A stretch of 64,000 bases of DNA from Streptomyces sp. SAI-127. GTDB taxonomy: Bacteria; Actinomycetota; Actinomycetes; Streptomycetales; Streptomycetaceae. The notes beneath the pieces were generated by a model that worked only from the letters and a program-made list of their open reading frames with translations, had not been told where the DNA came from and searched no databases. Below are positions 17,101 to 24,643 of the stretch, in pieces (within the stretch, counting starts at the first letter, position 1; every line of letters starts with the position of its first letter). The DNA lies in NCBI RefSeq assembly GCF_029894425.1, contig NZ_JARXYJ010000001.1:2418001-2482000 (forward strand), written 5' to 3'. A program made the position numbers and the translations under genes.

Positions 17101-20100
17101 GGTGACGTCGCCGTGCAGGTCGTAGGTGTACGTGGTGGTGTCGCCGGTGGTGTCGGCGACCGTGTGGGTGCGGCCCAGGGCGTCGTAGGTGTACTTCGCG
17201 GTGACCCCGCTGACGGAGGCGGTCTGCGCGACCAGCCCGGCGCTGTTGTACGTGCTGTCGGTCTCCTGCTTCGACTGGGCGCCGGCCGCGGTGTACACGT
17301 ACGCCCAGGTGCTGTTCGCGCGGCCGAGGTCGTCGTAGGCGAAGTGGGTGACGGCGCCGTACGGCGAGGTCTCGGTGAGGCGGTTGCCCGCGAGGTCGTA
17401 GGAGGAGGTGACGGTGCCGCGGGTGGCGGTGCCGGAGACCGTGATCGCCGGGTCGGTCTGCTTGACCAGGTCGCCCAGCTGGTCATAGGCATAGTCGGTC
17501 TCGCCCTTGGCGTCGGTCTCGCTGAGGACGTCGCCCTCGGCGTCGTAGGTCCAGGCGGTGGTGGCCGACGTGCCGTTGTACGAGGGCAGCGTGATGCCGG
17601 TCCTGCGGCCGTCGCGGTCGTAGGCGGTGGCGGTGATGTGGCCTTCGGGGTCCTCGGCCTCGGTGCGGTCGCCGAAGGTGTCGTAGCCGTCAAGGGTCAC
17701 CGGGTAGACGTCGGCGGTCGCGCCCGTGCCGGGCGTGGTCGCGGTGATCGCCGGGCTCGTGGTCGTGGTGGGGCGGCCGGCCTCGTCGTTGACGTAGGAG
17801 GTGACCTGGTTCTGCGGGTCGGTCGAAGTGACCCTCAGGCCGCGGTCGTCGTAGGTCGCCTTCGTGGTGAGGGTGAGGGAGCTGTCGACGTACTGGGCGG
17901 CGGACAGCGGGTCGCCCACCGCGTCATAGGTGTACGTCCACTTCTGGGCGGGGTTCCCGGCCGCGTCGGTCTGCGCGGACGTCAGGATGCGGGAGTCCGC
18001 GTCGAAGGTGTACGCGGTGCTCTGGGCCAGGCTGCCCGGGTCGGCCGTGGTGGCGGTGGTGCGGTCGGCGGCGTCCACCGCGTACGTCGTGGTGAGGGCG
18101 CCGTTGGCCGTCGTCCTGTCGGTGAGGTTGCCCGCGTCGTCGTAGGTGTCCTTCTCGTCGACGTAGGCGGTACCGGAGGAGCCGGTGCGGGTCGACTGCT
18201 CGACCAGGCCGTTGTCGTAGTAGCCGTAGGTGGTGGTCACGCCGATCGCGTCGGTGACCGTGTACAGCCGCCCGCCCGCGTCGTAGGTCCGCGTCTCCAG
18301 CAGCTTGGCGGCCGGGGCGTCGGCGATCTCGTCCGAGCCGGTGTAGTTGGTCAACGTGGTGGTCAGGGGGCTGCCGTCGGCGTCGTACGTGTACGCGTAC
18401 ACCTGGCCGTCGGGATCGGTCTCACCCGTCTTGTTGCCGTAACTGTCGTAGGTGTACGAGGTCGTGTACTGCTCGGGATCGGTGACGGTCTTCAGCTGTC
18501 CGAAGGCGTCGTACGTACGCGATGTCGTACGGGTGGCATCCCCGCCGGTGGTGTCGGAGACGACGCTGCTGAGCGTATTGCCGTCCGCGTCATAGGAGTT
18601 GGTCGTCAGGGCGGTGTGGACGACGGACTGGTTCACGGCGTTCGTGGTGCCGGGGTCCAGCTCGGTGAGCGTCCTGCCGAGGGCGTCGTAGGAGTAGCGG
18701 GTGACCAGGCCCGCGGGGTAGGTGTCGGAGACCTCGGTCTTCGTGAGCACCCGACCGAGGGAGTCGTAGGTGAAGCGGGTGATCAGGCCGAGCGGTGAAG
18801 TCTCCTGCGCCAGATCGCCGTTCGCGTAGTAGAGGTACGACGTCACCGCGCCGCCCGGCGTGGTCGTGGACGCGAGCAGACCCGCCGGGGCGACGGTTCC
18901 GGAGACGTAACCGGCCGTGCTGGAGGTCGTGTAGGTCTTCTTCGTCGTCAGCCCGGCGCTGTGGCCGGTGACGGCCGGAGTGGTCGAGGCCAGCAGATTG
19001 CCGTTGCCGTCATAGGTGTTGACGGTCCGGTAGGTGGTGTCCGTCGAGCTCGACGACCGTCCGTCGGACGAGGTGAGCAGCTGGTCGTTGCGCGGGTCCG
19101 TGTCGGAGTCGGCGTTCAGGTAGTAAGTGAAGTAAGACGTCGAACACTTGGAGGACGACTGGTCCTGGCAGGTGGTGCGGGAGACCACGTCACCGCGGGA
19201 GTTGTGGCCGGTGGTGGTCACGTCGCCGTTGCCGTCGGTCGTCGTGTAGAGGAAGCCCGAGGTGTCGTAGCCGTAGGAGGTGGTGGCACCCGTGCCGTCC
19301 GTGTCGGTCAGCATCCGGCCGCCGTTGGAGAGGTCGTAGGTGCTGGTCAGCGTGTGATGACCGGGGTCGGTCACAACCACCGACTCGGTGGCGATGGTGC
19401 CGGTGGACTGTTTGTAGGCGTTCCACTGACCCGCGACCTGAGCCGACGTCAGATTGTGGTCGTAGAAGGCGACTTCCGCGAGGGAGCCCTTGAAGTGGCT
19501 GACCTCGCCCGGGGAGCCGAGCCAGCTCTTGGCGAAGCCCGCGCCGATGTAGGTGTACGCGTTGGACTGGTCGTCGGGGGTGCCGGAGAAGGTGTCCTGC
19601 TTGGTGCCGTCGAGGAACAGTGCCTGGCTGTCGTCGTCGCAGCTGAGCACCACGTAGTGCCAGGCGTTGTCGGTGACCGTCCCCGTGGAGCCGAAGTCGG
19701 CGCTGCCAGAACCGCTCACGCTCCACCAGTGACCGTGCAGCTTGCCGTCCGAACCCACGTACAGGACCGGCGTCCAGGTGCCGGAGGCCGCCGTGGCCCC
19801 GTCGATCGGCACCGACTGGTCGCCGATCAGGACGCCGGAGGTGGAGGTCTTGAACCAGAGGCCCACCGACCGCTTGGTGCCGGAGTGCAGCAGCTCGGGC
19901 GGGACGGAGACATAGGAGTCGGTGCCATCGAAGGCGGCGGCGGTGCTCGCGGTGCTGTCCTTCGCGCTGAACGGCCCACTGACGCCGAGGGTGACGTTGT
20001 TGTACGTGCCGTCACCGCCGTTGACCTCGTCGGCCGCGTAGGTCGCGGACCCGTCGTCGTCGGCGTCGCCGAGCTGCCAGTACCCGGCGGGGTCGGCGCC

Positions 20101-23100
20101 GAGCACCGTACCCCGGAAGACGGCACTGGAGCCGGCCACCGTCGGGGTGCCGAGATGCCAGATGCCGCCGTGCTCGTCGGTGACGTCGGTCAGCCGGTCG
20201 GCCGCTGTGTCGTACGAGACCGCCGCGACGGTACGGCCGGCCGGGCTCGCCGCCTTGGTGAGCAGGGCCGCGCTCGCGGTGCCGCTCGCGTACAGGTCGC
20301 CGGCCTGCGAGGCGGTGATCGGGTGGCTGTAGAAGGAGACGTCGGCGAGGGAGCCGGTGAAGTAGCTGACGTCGCCCGGGGAGTCGATCCAGGAGGTGGC
20401 GAATCCGGCGCCGATGTACGTGTAGACGTTGTCCTGGTCGTCGGGGGTGCCGGACAAGGTGTCCTGCTTGGTGCCGTCCAGGTAGAGGGTCTGCGTGGCG
20501 CCGTCCGAGCTGAGCACCGCGTGGTGCCAGGTGTTGTCGGTGACGGTGCCGGTGGAGCCGAAGTCGGAGCTGCCGGAACCGCTCACGCTCCACCAGTGGC
20601 CGTGCAGCTTGTTGTCCGAACCCACGTACAGCACCGGCGTCCAGGTGCCCGAGGCCGTCGTGCCGCCGACCGCCTTGGACTGGTCGCCGATCAGGACGCC
20701 CTTCTTGGACGTCTTGAACCACAGGGAGACCGCCCTGGTCGTGCTGGCGTGCAGCAGCCCGGCCGGGACCTTGACGTACCCGGTGCCGGCGAGGGTCGTG
20801 GCAGTGGCCGAGGACCCGGTGAGCGGACCGGCGGCCGAGCCGAGCGTGGCGTTCTTGTAACTGCCCGCGTCCGTCTGCTCGTTGGCCAGCACGGAGGAGG
20901 CGGCCGTGGTGCTGCCGGCGGCCTCGCCGAGACGCCAGTAGCCGCTGGGGTCGGCGTCCAGCGCGGCGGACGGGTAGTTGGAGCCGTCGACGTAGGTGTA
21001 GGCGTAGCAGGAGGTCGACGCGGTGGCCGGGCTCGTGGCGGCCGGCGGGCAGACCGAGGTGAGGCGGTCGCCGGTGTAGCCGTAGGTCCACAGGGCCGCG
21101 GTGGAGGTGTCGCCGCTGGTGGCCGCGTCCGTGGTGACGGTCTGCACGTGGTAGTGGGCGGCACCTGACGGCTTGGCCCAGGTGAGGAACAGGGTGCGCC
21201 CGGAGACGTCGTTCTTGACGGTGCTCAGCCGGTGCGAGGAGTCGTAGGTGAGCGTCTCAGTGAGGCCCGCGTGTGTCTTGATCTGCGACAGCAGCCAGAT
21301 GTTCGTGCCGCCCGAGGTGCCGAAGGTGTACGTCGTTCCGGTCGTCTCGGTCAGCGAGTACCCGGCGGACAGTGCCTTGAAGGTGCCGTACGTGCCGATC
21401 GGCGGGGTGTATCCGGAGGAGGACCAGCCCCAGCGCTGCTGCTTGCCGCCGTCGTCGGTGACCACCACGCTCTTGGAACCGTCGTCGTCCATGACCGCGC
21501 GCATGTCCGCGAGCGCCGACCACCCCGCGCCGAAGGCCCCGGAGGTGCTGGTGTCCAGGGAGTTGTAGGAGCGGGTCGCATCCAGGGACGGGCCGACGGT
21601 GGAGACGGAGGCGTCGGTGGCAGCCGTGGTGAAGTTCCCGGCTTCCTCGTCATAGCCGTGCCCGCCGTTCTGCGCGAGCCGGGAGGCGATCAGGGGCTGT
21701 GCCACCAGGGTGGACAGGGACTGGGTGGCGCTGGTCGTGGTGGACCAGCCGTCGTTCGCGGAGACCGTCCAGTAGTACGACTTCGACCAGTTCAAGTCAC
21801 CCGACGGCACTGTCCACTTGGTGGAGGTCTGCCAGCCGGAGGTGTCGGTCTGCGTACCGGAGGAGGAGTAGATCGCGAAGTCGTACTTGAGCGGGGTGGT
21901 GGGCCAGGAGTCCGGATCGACCGCCTTCACCTGGAGCTGCGGACGCAGTGAGGGGGAGGTGAAGTTCGCCTTGGGATAGGTGTGTTCGATGTCTGGGGCG
22001 GAGTTCTTGCTGTACGTCACCGTGATGTAGGGCGCATGGCTGTCCACCTGGGAGGAGTCGAACTTCTTCCACTGGTTCGAGCTGGTCCCCGAGGAGAACA
22101 CCGACAGGCCGTAGTTGCTGGTCTGACCGAGGGCGATCTTCTGGAACCAGTCGGTGTCCAGGTCGGTGGTCTGCCACTGGCCGGTGCCCGTGGACACGGA
22201 CGTGTTGCCGCACACCGTGCCGGAGACCGTGCCCGACCAGGTGCCTATCGAGGAGGACGTGGCGGGCCGGTCCGACCAGGACTTCTGGCCGGTCACCCAC
22301 CACTGCTCGGTGATCGGCAAGACGTTGTACGAGGTGGACGAACTGCACGTGTACGCCCACACGTTGAACAGATGCAGGTCGGCGTCGGTGATCTGGTAGC
22401 CGTCGGTGTCCGGCAGTCCGAGGAACTTCATGAACGCCTGGCCGATGTACGAGCCGCCGTCCGGGGTGCCGACGCGCAGGATCGTGTCCGAGGAGTAGTC
22501 GGCGGTGTTCGGGTAGTAGACGTACGTCGTCAGGGTCTGCCCGGCGGTGGTCACCGACATCGTCGGGTCCACGGTGACCGGGAAGGCGATGTCGGAACCG
22601 GCGAGCCACGAGGGGTCCAGCGTCATCTTCACGGCGGGGGTGCCGTCGACCTCGGTGACGCTGTAGGTCATGGCCCAGTTGTCGTGGGACTCACCGGTCG
22701 TGGGGTCGACGTGGGAGTCGCGGGCGAAGGGCTGCGGGAGGGTGGCCATTACCGCGCCGTCGCCATCGACGAGGTCCACCGTGCCGTCGGAGGCGGTGGT
22801 CAGCTTCAGCCCCTTGAGGGTCATCGGGAAGACCCAACTGGTCGGCGCGTTCGCCGAGTTCAGGACGAGGGACTCCTTGACGCCGTCGTCGGTGGGGGTG
22901 AGCACGAGGTCGGTGTCGGGGAGTACGCCGTCGTACGTGACGGAGGAGCCCGAGGCGGTGCCGGTGACCGCGTCGGCGCCGGCCAGCGACCAGGACACCG
23001 ACTCGCTGCCGGAGAGGGTCAGGGTGGCCAGGTCGCCCTGGGCGGAGGTGCCGGAGGTGACGATCGGGCTGGGACTCGGGGTGTCGTCCGCTGCCGTCTG

Positions 23101-23706
23101 CCAGGTGAAGGCAGCCGGTTCGACGGATCCGCCGGTCTCCACCGTGCCGGTGGCGGGCGCGAAGGACACTCCGAGGGAGTTGGACCTCTCGTGCCAGCGG
23201 CCGTCGGAGCGCTTGGCCACGTCGGTGTCGATGGACCGCCAAGTGCCGGACTTGTCCTGGTAGTTCATCCGGTTCTCGGACATCTTGCGGGTGAAGGACC
23301 CGTCGGCGTTCTGGAAATAGTCGAACTTCGCCCCCGACTTGGCGGCGACCCGCTTGCTGGTCCTCGTGTCGAAGCCGACGGGCACCTTGCCGGACAGCGT
23401 CAGCTTCGCCGCGGTGCCGCTGGGCGCCCGGTCGGCGGCGAGCTGCCCCTTGCCCTTGCCCGGCGCCCGCCCGACGGGGTGCCCCTCGGCGGGCTTCGCC
23501 GCGCGGACGTCGGAGGCCGAGCCGGTCTTCGAGCGCGGGCCCGAACCGTCCTTGCCCGCCAGCCACTCCCACAGGTGGCCGAGCCCCGAGCCCACCGACA
23601 CGGACGGCTTCGTGGCCGCGTAGGCGGCGCCGCCCTCCTGCGCCCAGAAGCCCAGCAGCAACGACATCACGACGATCCACGCACGCCAGCGCGCCACCGG
23701 ACGCAT
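14164..23706 (-). CDS. Secreted Rhs/YD-repeat polymorphic toxin with two LamG domains and C-terminal nuclease-like domain
   Basis: The protein has 3180 residues. A signal peptide covers 1-31 (basic MRPVARWRAW, hydrophobic core, AAYAA). A DNRLRE-type beta domain lies at about 395-510, a fibronectin-like segment around 590-660, and two near-identical LamG domains at about 915-1140 and 1200-1430. Dozens of YD repeats (pattern YDxxGrL) run from about 1430 to 2700. The Rhs core (NMHARWYAPGTGSFDSADTV, ending in TDPSG) is at about 2715-2780. A Ser-rich tract, 14 consecutive glycines and an Ala-rich helix follow. The last ~180 residues contain QAGHLIGYWGKGTGQD and RNLVALNARANARM, the His (about 3084) and Asn (about 3099) pattern of Endonuclease_NS_2-type beta-beta-alpha-metal nucleases. 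The YD shell should encase the toxin for export and contact-dependent killing. The ATG at 23706 follows GGGGGG and starts the signal peptide; frames upstream run through the promoter. Confidence 0.9.
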   Translation of the reverse strand: MRPVARWRAWIVVMSLLLGFWAQEGGAAYAATKPSVSVGSGLGHLWEWLAGKDGSGPRSKTGSASDVRAAKPAEGHPVGRAPGKGKGQLAADRAPSGTAAKLTLSGKVPVGFDTRTSKRVAAKSGAKFDYFQNADGSFTRKMSENRMNYQDKSGTWRSIDTDVAKRSDGRWHERSNSLGVSFAPATGTVETGGSVEPAAFTWQTAADDTPSPSPIVTSGTSAQGDLATLTLSGSESVSWSLAGADAVTGTASGSSVTYDGVLPDTDLVLTPTDDGVKESLVLNSANAPTSWVFPMTLKGLKLTTASDGTVDLVDGDGAVMATLPQPFARDSHVDPTTGESHDNWAMTYSVTEVDGTPAVKMTLDPSWLAGSDIAFPVTVDPTMSVTTAGQTLTTYVYYPNTADYSSDTILRVGTPDGGSYIGQAFMKFLGLPDTDGYQITDADLHLFNVWAYTCSSSTSYNVLPITEQWWVTGQKSWSDRPATSSSIGTWSGTVSGTVCGNTSVSTGTGQWQTTDLDTDWFQKIALGQTSNYGLSVFSSGTSSNQWKKFDSSQVDSHAPYITVTYSKNSAPDIEHTYPKANFTSPSLRPQLQVKAVDPDSWPTTPLKYDFAIYSSSGTQTDTSGWQTSTKWTVPSGDLNWSKSYYWTVSANDGWSTTTSATQSLSTLVAQPLIASRLAQNGGHGYDEEAGNFTTAATDASVSTVGPSLDATRSYNSLDTSTSGAFGAGWSALADMRAVMDDDGSKSVVVTDDGGKQQRWGWSSSGYTPPIGTYGTFKALSAGYSLTETTGTTYTFGTSGGTNIWLLSQIKTHAGLTETLTYDSSHRLSTVKNDVSGRTLFLTWAKPSGAAHYHVQTVTTDAATSGDTSTAALWTYGYTGDRLTSVCPPAATSPATASTSCYAYTYVDGSNYPSAALDADPSGYWRLGEAAGSTTAASSVLANEQTDAGSYKNATLGSAAGPLTGSSATATTLAGTGYVKVPAGLLHASTTRAVSLWFKTSKKGVLIGDQSKAVGGTTASGTWTPVLYVGSDNKLHGHWWSVSGSGSSDFGSTGTVTDNTWHHAVLSSDGATQTLYLDGTKQDTLSGTPDDQDNVYTYIGAGFATSWIDSPGDVSYFTGSLADVSFYSHPITASQAGDLYASGTASAALLTKAASPAGRTVAAVSYDTAADRLTDVTDEHGGIWHLGTPTVAGSSAVFRGTVLGADPAGYWQLGDADDDGSATYAADEVNGGDGTYNNVTLGVSGPFSAKDSTASTAAAFDGTDSYVSVPPELLHSGTKRSVGLWFKTSTSGVLIGDQSVPIDGATAASGTWTPVLYVGSDGKLHGHWWSVSGSGSADFGSTGTVTDNAWHYVVLSCDDDSQALFLDGTKQDTFSGTPDDQSNAYTYIGAGFAKSWLGSPGEVSHFKGSLAEVAFYDHNLTSAQVAGQWNAYKQSTGTIATESVVVTDPGHHTLTSTYDLSNGGRMLTDTDGTGATTSYGYDTSGFLYTTTDGNGDVTTTGHNSRGDVVSRTTCQDQSSSKCSTSYFTYYLNADSDTDPRNDQLLTSSDGRSSSSTDTTYRTVNTYDGNGNLLASTTPAVTGHSAGLTTKKTYTTSSTAGYVSGTVAPAGLLASTTTPGGAVTSYLYYANGDLAQETSPLGLITRFTYDSLGRVLTKTEVSDTYPAGLVTRYSYDALGRTLTELDPGTTNAVNQSVVHTALTTNSYDADGNTLSSVVSDTTGGDATRTTSRTYDAFGQLKTVTDPEQYTTSYTYDSYGNKTGETDPDGQVYAYTYDADGSPLTTTLTNYTGSDEIADAPAAKLLETRTYDAGGRLYTVTDAIGVTTTYGYYDNGLVEQSTRTGSSGTAYVDEKDTYDDAGNLTDRTTANGALTTTYAVDAADRTTATTADPGSLAQSTAYTFDADSRILTSAQTDAAGNPAQKWTYTYDAVGDPLSAAQYVDSSLTLTTKATYDDRGLRVTSTDPQNQVTSYVNDEAGRPTTTTSPAITATTPGTGATADVYPVTLDGYDTFGDRTEAEDPEGHITATAYDRDGRRTGITLPSYNGTSATTAWTYDAEGDVLSETDAKGETDYAYDQLGDLVKQTDPAITVSGTATRGTVTSSYDLAGNRLTETSPYGAVTHFAYDDLGRANSTWAYVYTAAGAQSKQETDSTYNSAGLVAQTASVSGVTAKYTYDALGRTHTVADTTGDTTTYTYDLHGDVTKTLLPDQTAQTAGYDAAGRRTATANLDSAGTVLTSTSATYTDNGLLKTVTDARHHTTSYAYDALGDLTQQTEPVSDNASITTRYGYDAAGHRTAYTDGNGDTTYHTYNALGLPASKEVPAVSGYTSTADRTTGYTYDERGRLVTQTDPGGVTTTNTYDALDDLTGQSATGADAPSATRTFQYSLTGDLVASAVGDTWEYYDTNSLGDILSTSGQAGSSSFTYNADESPLTRTDASGTSTYAYDSDGRLSTDTDAATGTTLTYGYNSLSQPRTVTYGGSGDVRTFGYDALHREKTDTLATASGATVASVAYDWDDNSNLTGKTTTGVQGASTNTYAYDYANRLTSWTTGSTTTGYTYDADGNRLTAGSTTYAYNARDQLTSDGTHTYAYTARGTLASRDSTAYTFDAYGQQVTAGSMSYTYDALGRAVTVGSAHLSYSGTANLLASDGTTAYSRDPSGALTGESSASGATLALTDLHDDLIGQFTATGTALTGSASYDPWGTTLSTTLTGSVGYQSEFTDASTGDVNMHARWYAPGTGSFDSADTVDNSAVGQSVNANDYAYANDEPLTGTDPSGHCLEDLCIGEGYGAYLLGSALIGTCIKYCSALSQSISDGLSSLSSWGSSSSSSHSHASSSAASHSSAATSSYGMCAEVWSMSCQQHYNRTRTSSGSRSSGGGGGGGGGGGGGGSGYCGYCGGGGGTGVSAAEAAAAARAAAAAAAAAEAARRAAIRAHAIKITASIGKAHLKVHSISSAAQPPTVRINIGNSVRNAVSAVAAGLTTAAVCVVTGGCTGGDDDDGRKNSCDATPLIDGGRIYGGLEEYTDHQGNKGCRATGAIAFLTKSDRRSRTGAGGLPKCPECEPSVEPDGMGEIKAGGGRPQAGHLIGYWGKGTGQDVRNLVALNARANARMASKVEAFGWKALNGNNSLFMSVVPVYGDTHSAVPTTVQVGMAVYGPQGRITDTYACTVINSRTGVGSTC
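19425..20960 (-). repeat. Tandemly duplicated LamG-encoding segments inside the rhs gene
   Basis: The stretches at roughly 19425-20095 and 20290-20960 encode two laminin-G-like domains that share long identical peptides (GTWTPVLYVGSD, LHGHWWSVSGSGS, LDGTKQDT, YTYIGAGFA). The DNA is also very similar, for example GAACCGCTCACGCTCCACCA in both. This is a recent internal duplication, or one kept uniform by recombination. Confidence 0.75.
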
Positions 23707-23734
23707 CGGACCCCCCGTTCTTCGATCACGCCTT

Positions 23735-23748
23735 CTTGCAGCTGCAAG
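23735..23748. promoter_or_regulatory. 14-bp perfect palindrome upstream of the rhs start
   Basis: CTTGCAGCTGCAAG is fully self-complementary and lies 29 bases before the ATG of the Rhs gene. Its place in the short leader suits a repressor operator. No regulator gene lies in the island, so the binding protein would be encoded elsewhere. Confidence 0.45.
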
Positions 23749-23913
23749 TTGTAAGAGCCATGTGAAGGCGGGATCAAGATCCTTTAATGAGTGCGGGGAG
23801 AATGCACACCGGAACAAGGGGAAACACACAGCTTGCGACCCGCCATTCACCTCAGGTCAACCTACGGTCCCCCTAAGTGAGCGTTTGGTTCTCCGTTGTC
23901 TGTTTCGTTTGGC

Positions 23914-24243
23914 TTAGCTGTCGCGCCAGTTGGTGGTGGTTTCGTGGGCGAGGCGGTGGGTCATGAGGTTGATGGCTGCGATTTGGATCATGGCTGCTGA
24001 TCGGTGGGGGTGGGTTTCGTAGTCGCGGGCCAGGCGGCGGTGGTGCATGAGCCAGCCGAGGGTGCGTTCGATGACCCAGCGGCGGGGCTGGACGTGGAAG
24101 CCGCGGGTGGTGGGGTCGCGTTGGACGATTTCGAGGTCGATGCCGAGGTGGGCGGCTTCTTCGACGGCTTTGGTCTTGTAGCCGTTGTCGGCCCAGGCTT
24201 TGGTGATGGTGGGGTGGCGCTCGCGGACGTTGGTCGTGGGGAG
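23914..24243 (-). pseudogene. IS5-family (DDE) transposase remnant, C-terminal part
   Basis: The frame reads RERHPTITKAWADNGYKTKA, EEAAHLGIDLEIVQRDPTTR, FHVQPRRWVIERTLGWLMHH and RRLARDYETHPHRSAAMIQ before stopping. This is the C-terminal ~105 residues of an IS5/IS1647-type transposase, including the late DDE segment with the glutamate of WVIERTLGW and the RRLARDYE helix. The N-terminal half with the first catalytic aspartates is missing. Similarity ends near 24240, about 115 bp before the second corA repeat. It cannot be functional. It may have inserted into the island near its right end or been trapped during the island's formation. Confidence 0.8.
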
Positions 24244-24355
24244 AATCGACGGCGCAACACGGCACGATTCTGAAAGACGCCGAAAGATCCACCTGTGCAC
24301 GTCAGAGGCAAGGATGAACGCATCGACGCAGGTCATGGCGTCCCGGTAGACAACT

Positions 24356-24540
24356 TCAAGAAGATCTCGGCTTGGGCGGCGATTCTGTTCGCTCCGACGC
24401 TGGTCGGGACGATCTACGGGATGAACTTCGACTCCATGCCTGAGCTGAGCTGGCGCTTCGGATACCCCTTCGCGATCGGCCTGATGGGGGTGGTTTGCGT
24501 TAGTTTGTACGTTATTTTCAAGCGACGGGACTGGCTCTAG
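24356..24540 (+). pseudogene. corA 3'-end fragment (right direct repeat; putative attR core)
   Basis: This 183-bp copy of the last codons of corA plus a TAG stop encodes the KKISAWAAILFAP segment, the GMN motif, the last membrane helix and FKRRDWL. It is preceded by unrelated sequence in the same frame, with no ribosome site, so it is not an independent gene. Under the insertion model this is the original chromosomal corA terminus, displaced 12 kb from its gene and now lying 103 bp before mutA. E. coli has an analogous fragment, icdC, beside element e14. Confidence 0.85.
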
Positions 24541-24643
24541 AAGATGCCGCACCCCGTGGAGACCGGGGTCACAATCTCGTAGAGGGCAAGGTCACAGCCG
24601 TGCCCCCTGCTGCTCCTTTGGTGGTCTGGCCTAGCATCCGAGC

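Larger units (their letters stand above)
12291..24355. mobile_element. Putative corA-anchored genomic island (about 12 kb)
   Basis: This is the segment between the two copies of the corA 3' end. It carries an Rhs-type toxin gene, its SUKH immunity gene, a BMP-like membrane protein, decayed coding sequence and an IS5-type transposase remnant. No intact integrase, excisionase or transfer gene is visible, so any element is immobile now. Short direct repeats resembling integrase arm sites lie just inside the left end, with a shorter match near the right end. The inference rests on the direct repeats plus accessory cargo. An alternative is a segmental duplication of the corA end followed by unrelated insertions. 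Confidence 0.6.

Noticed and set aside
14233..21168. Very long plus-strand frames across the rhs gene
   Set aside because: They mirror the rhs codon pattern on the opposite strand and translate to low-complexity Val/Gly/Arg sequence.
24295..24540. A small independent CorA-like protein starting at 24295
   Set aside because: It has no ribosome site and only the last part is CorA; it is the displaced gene end at the island boundary.
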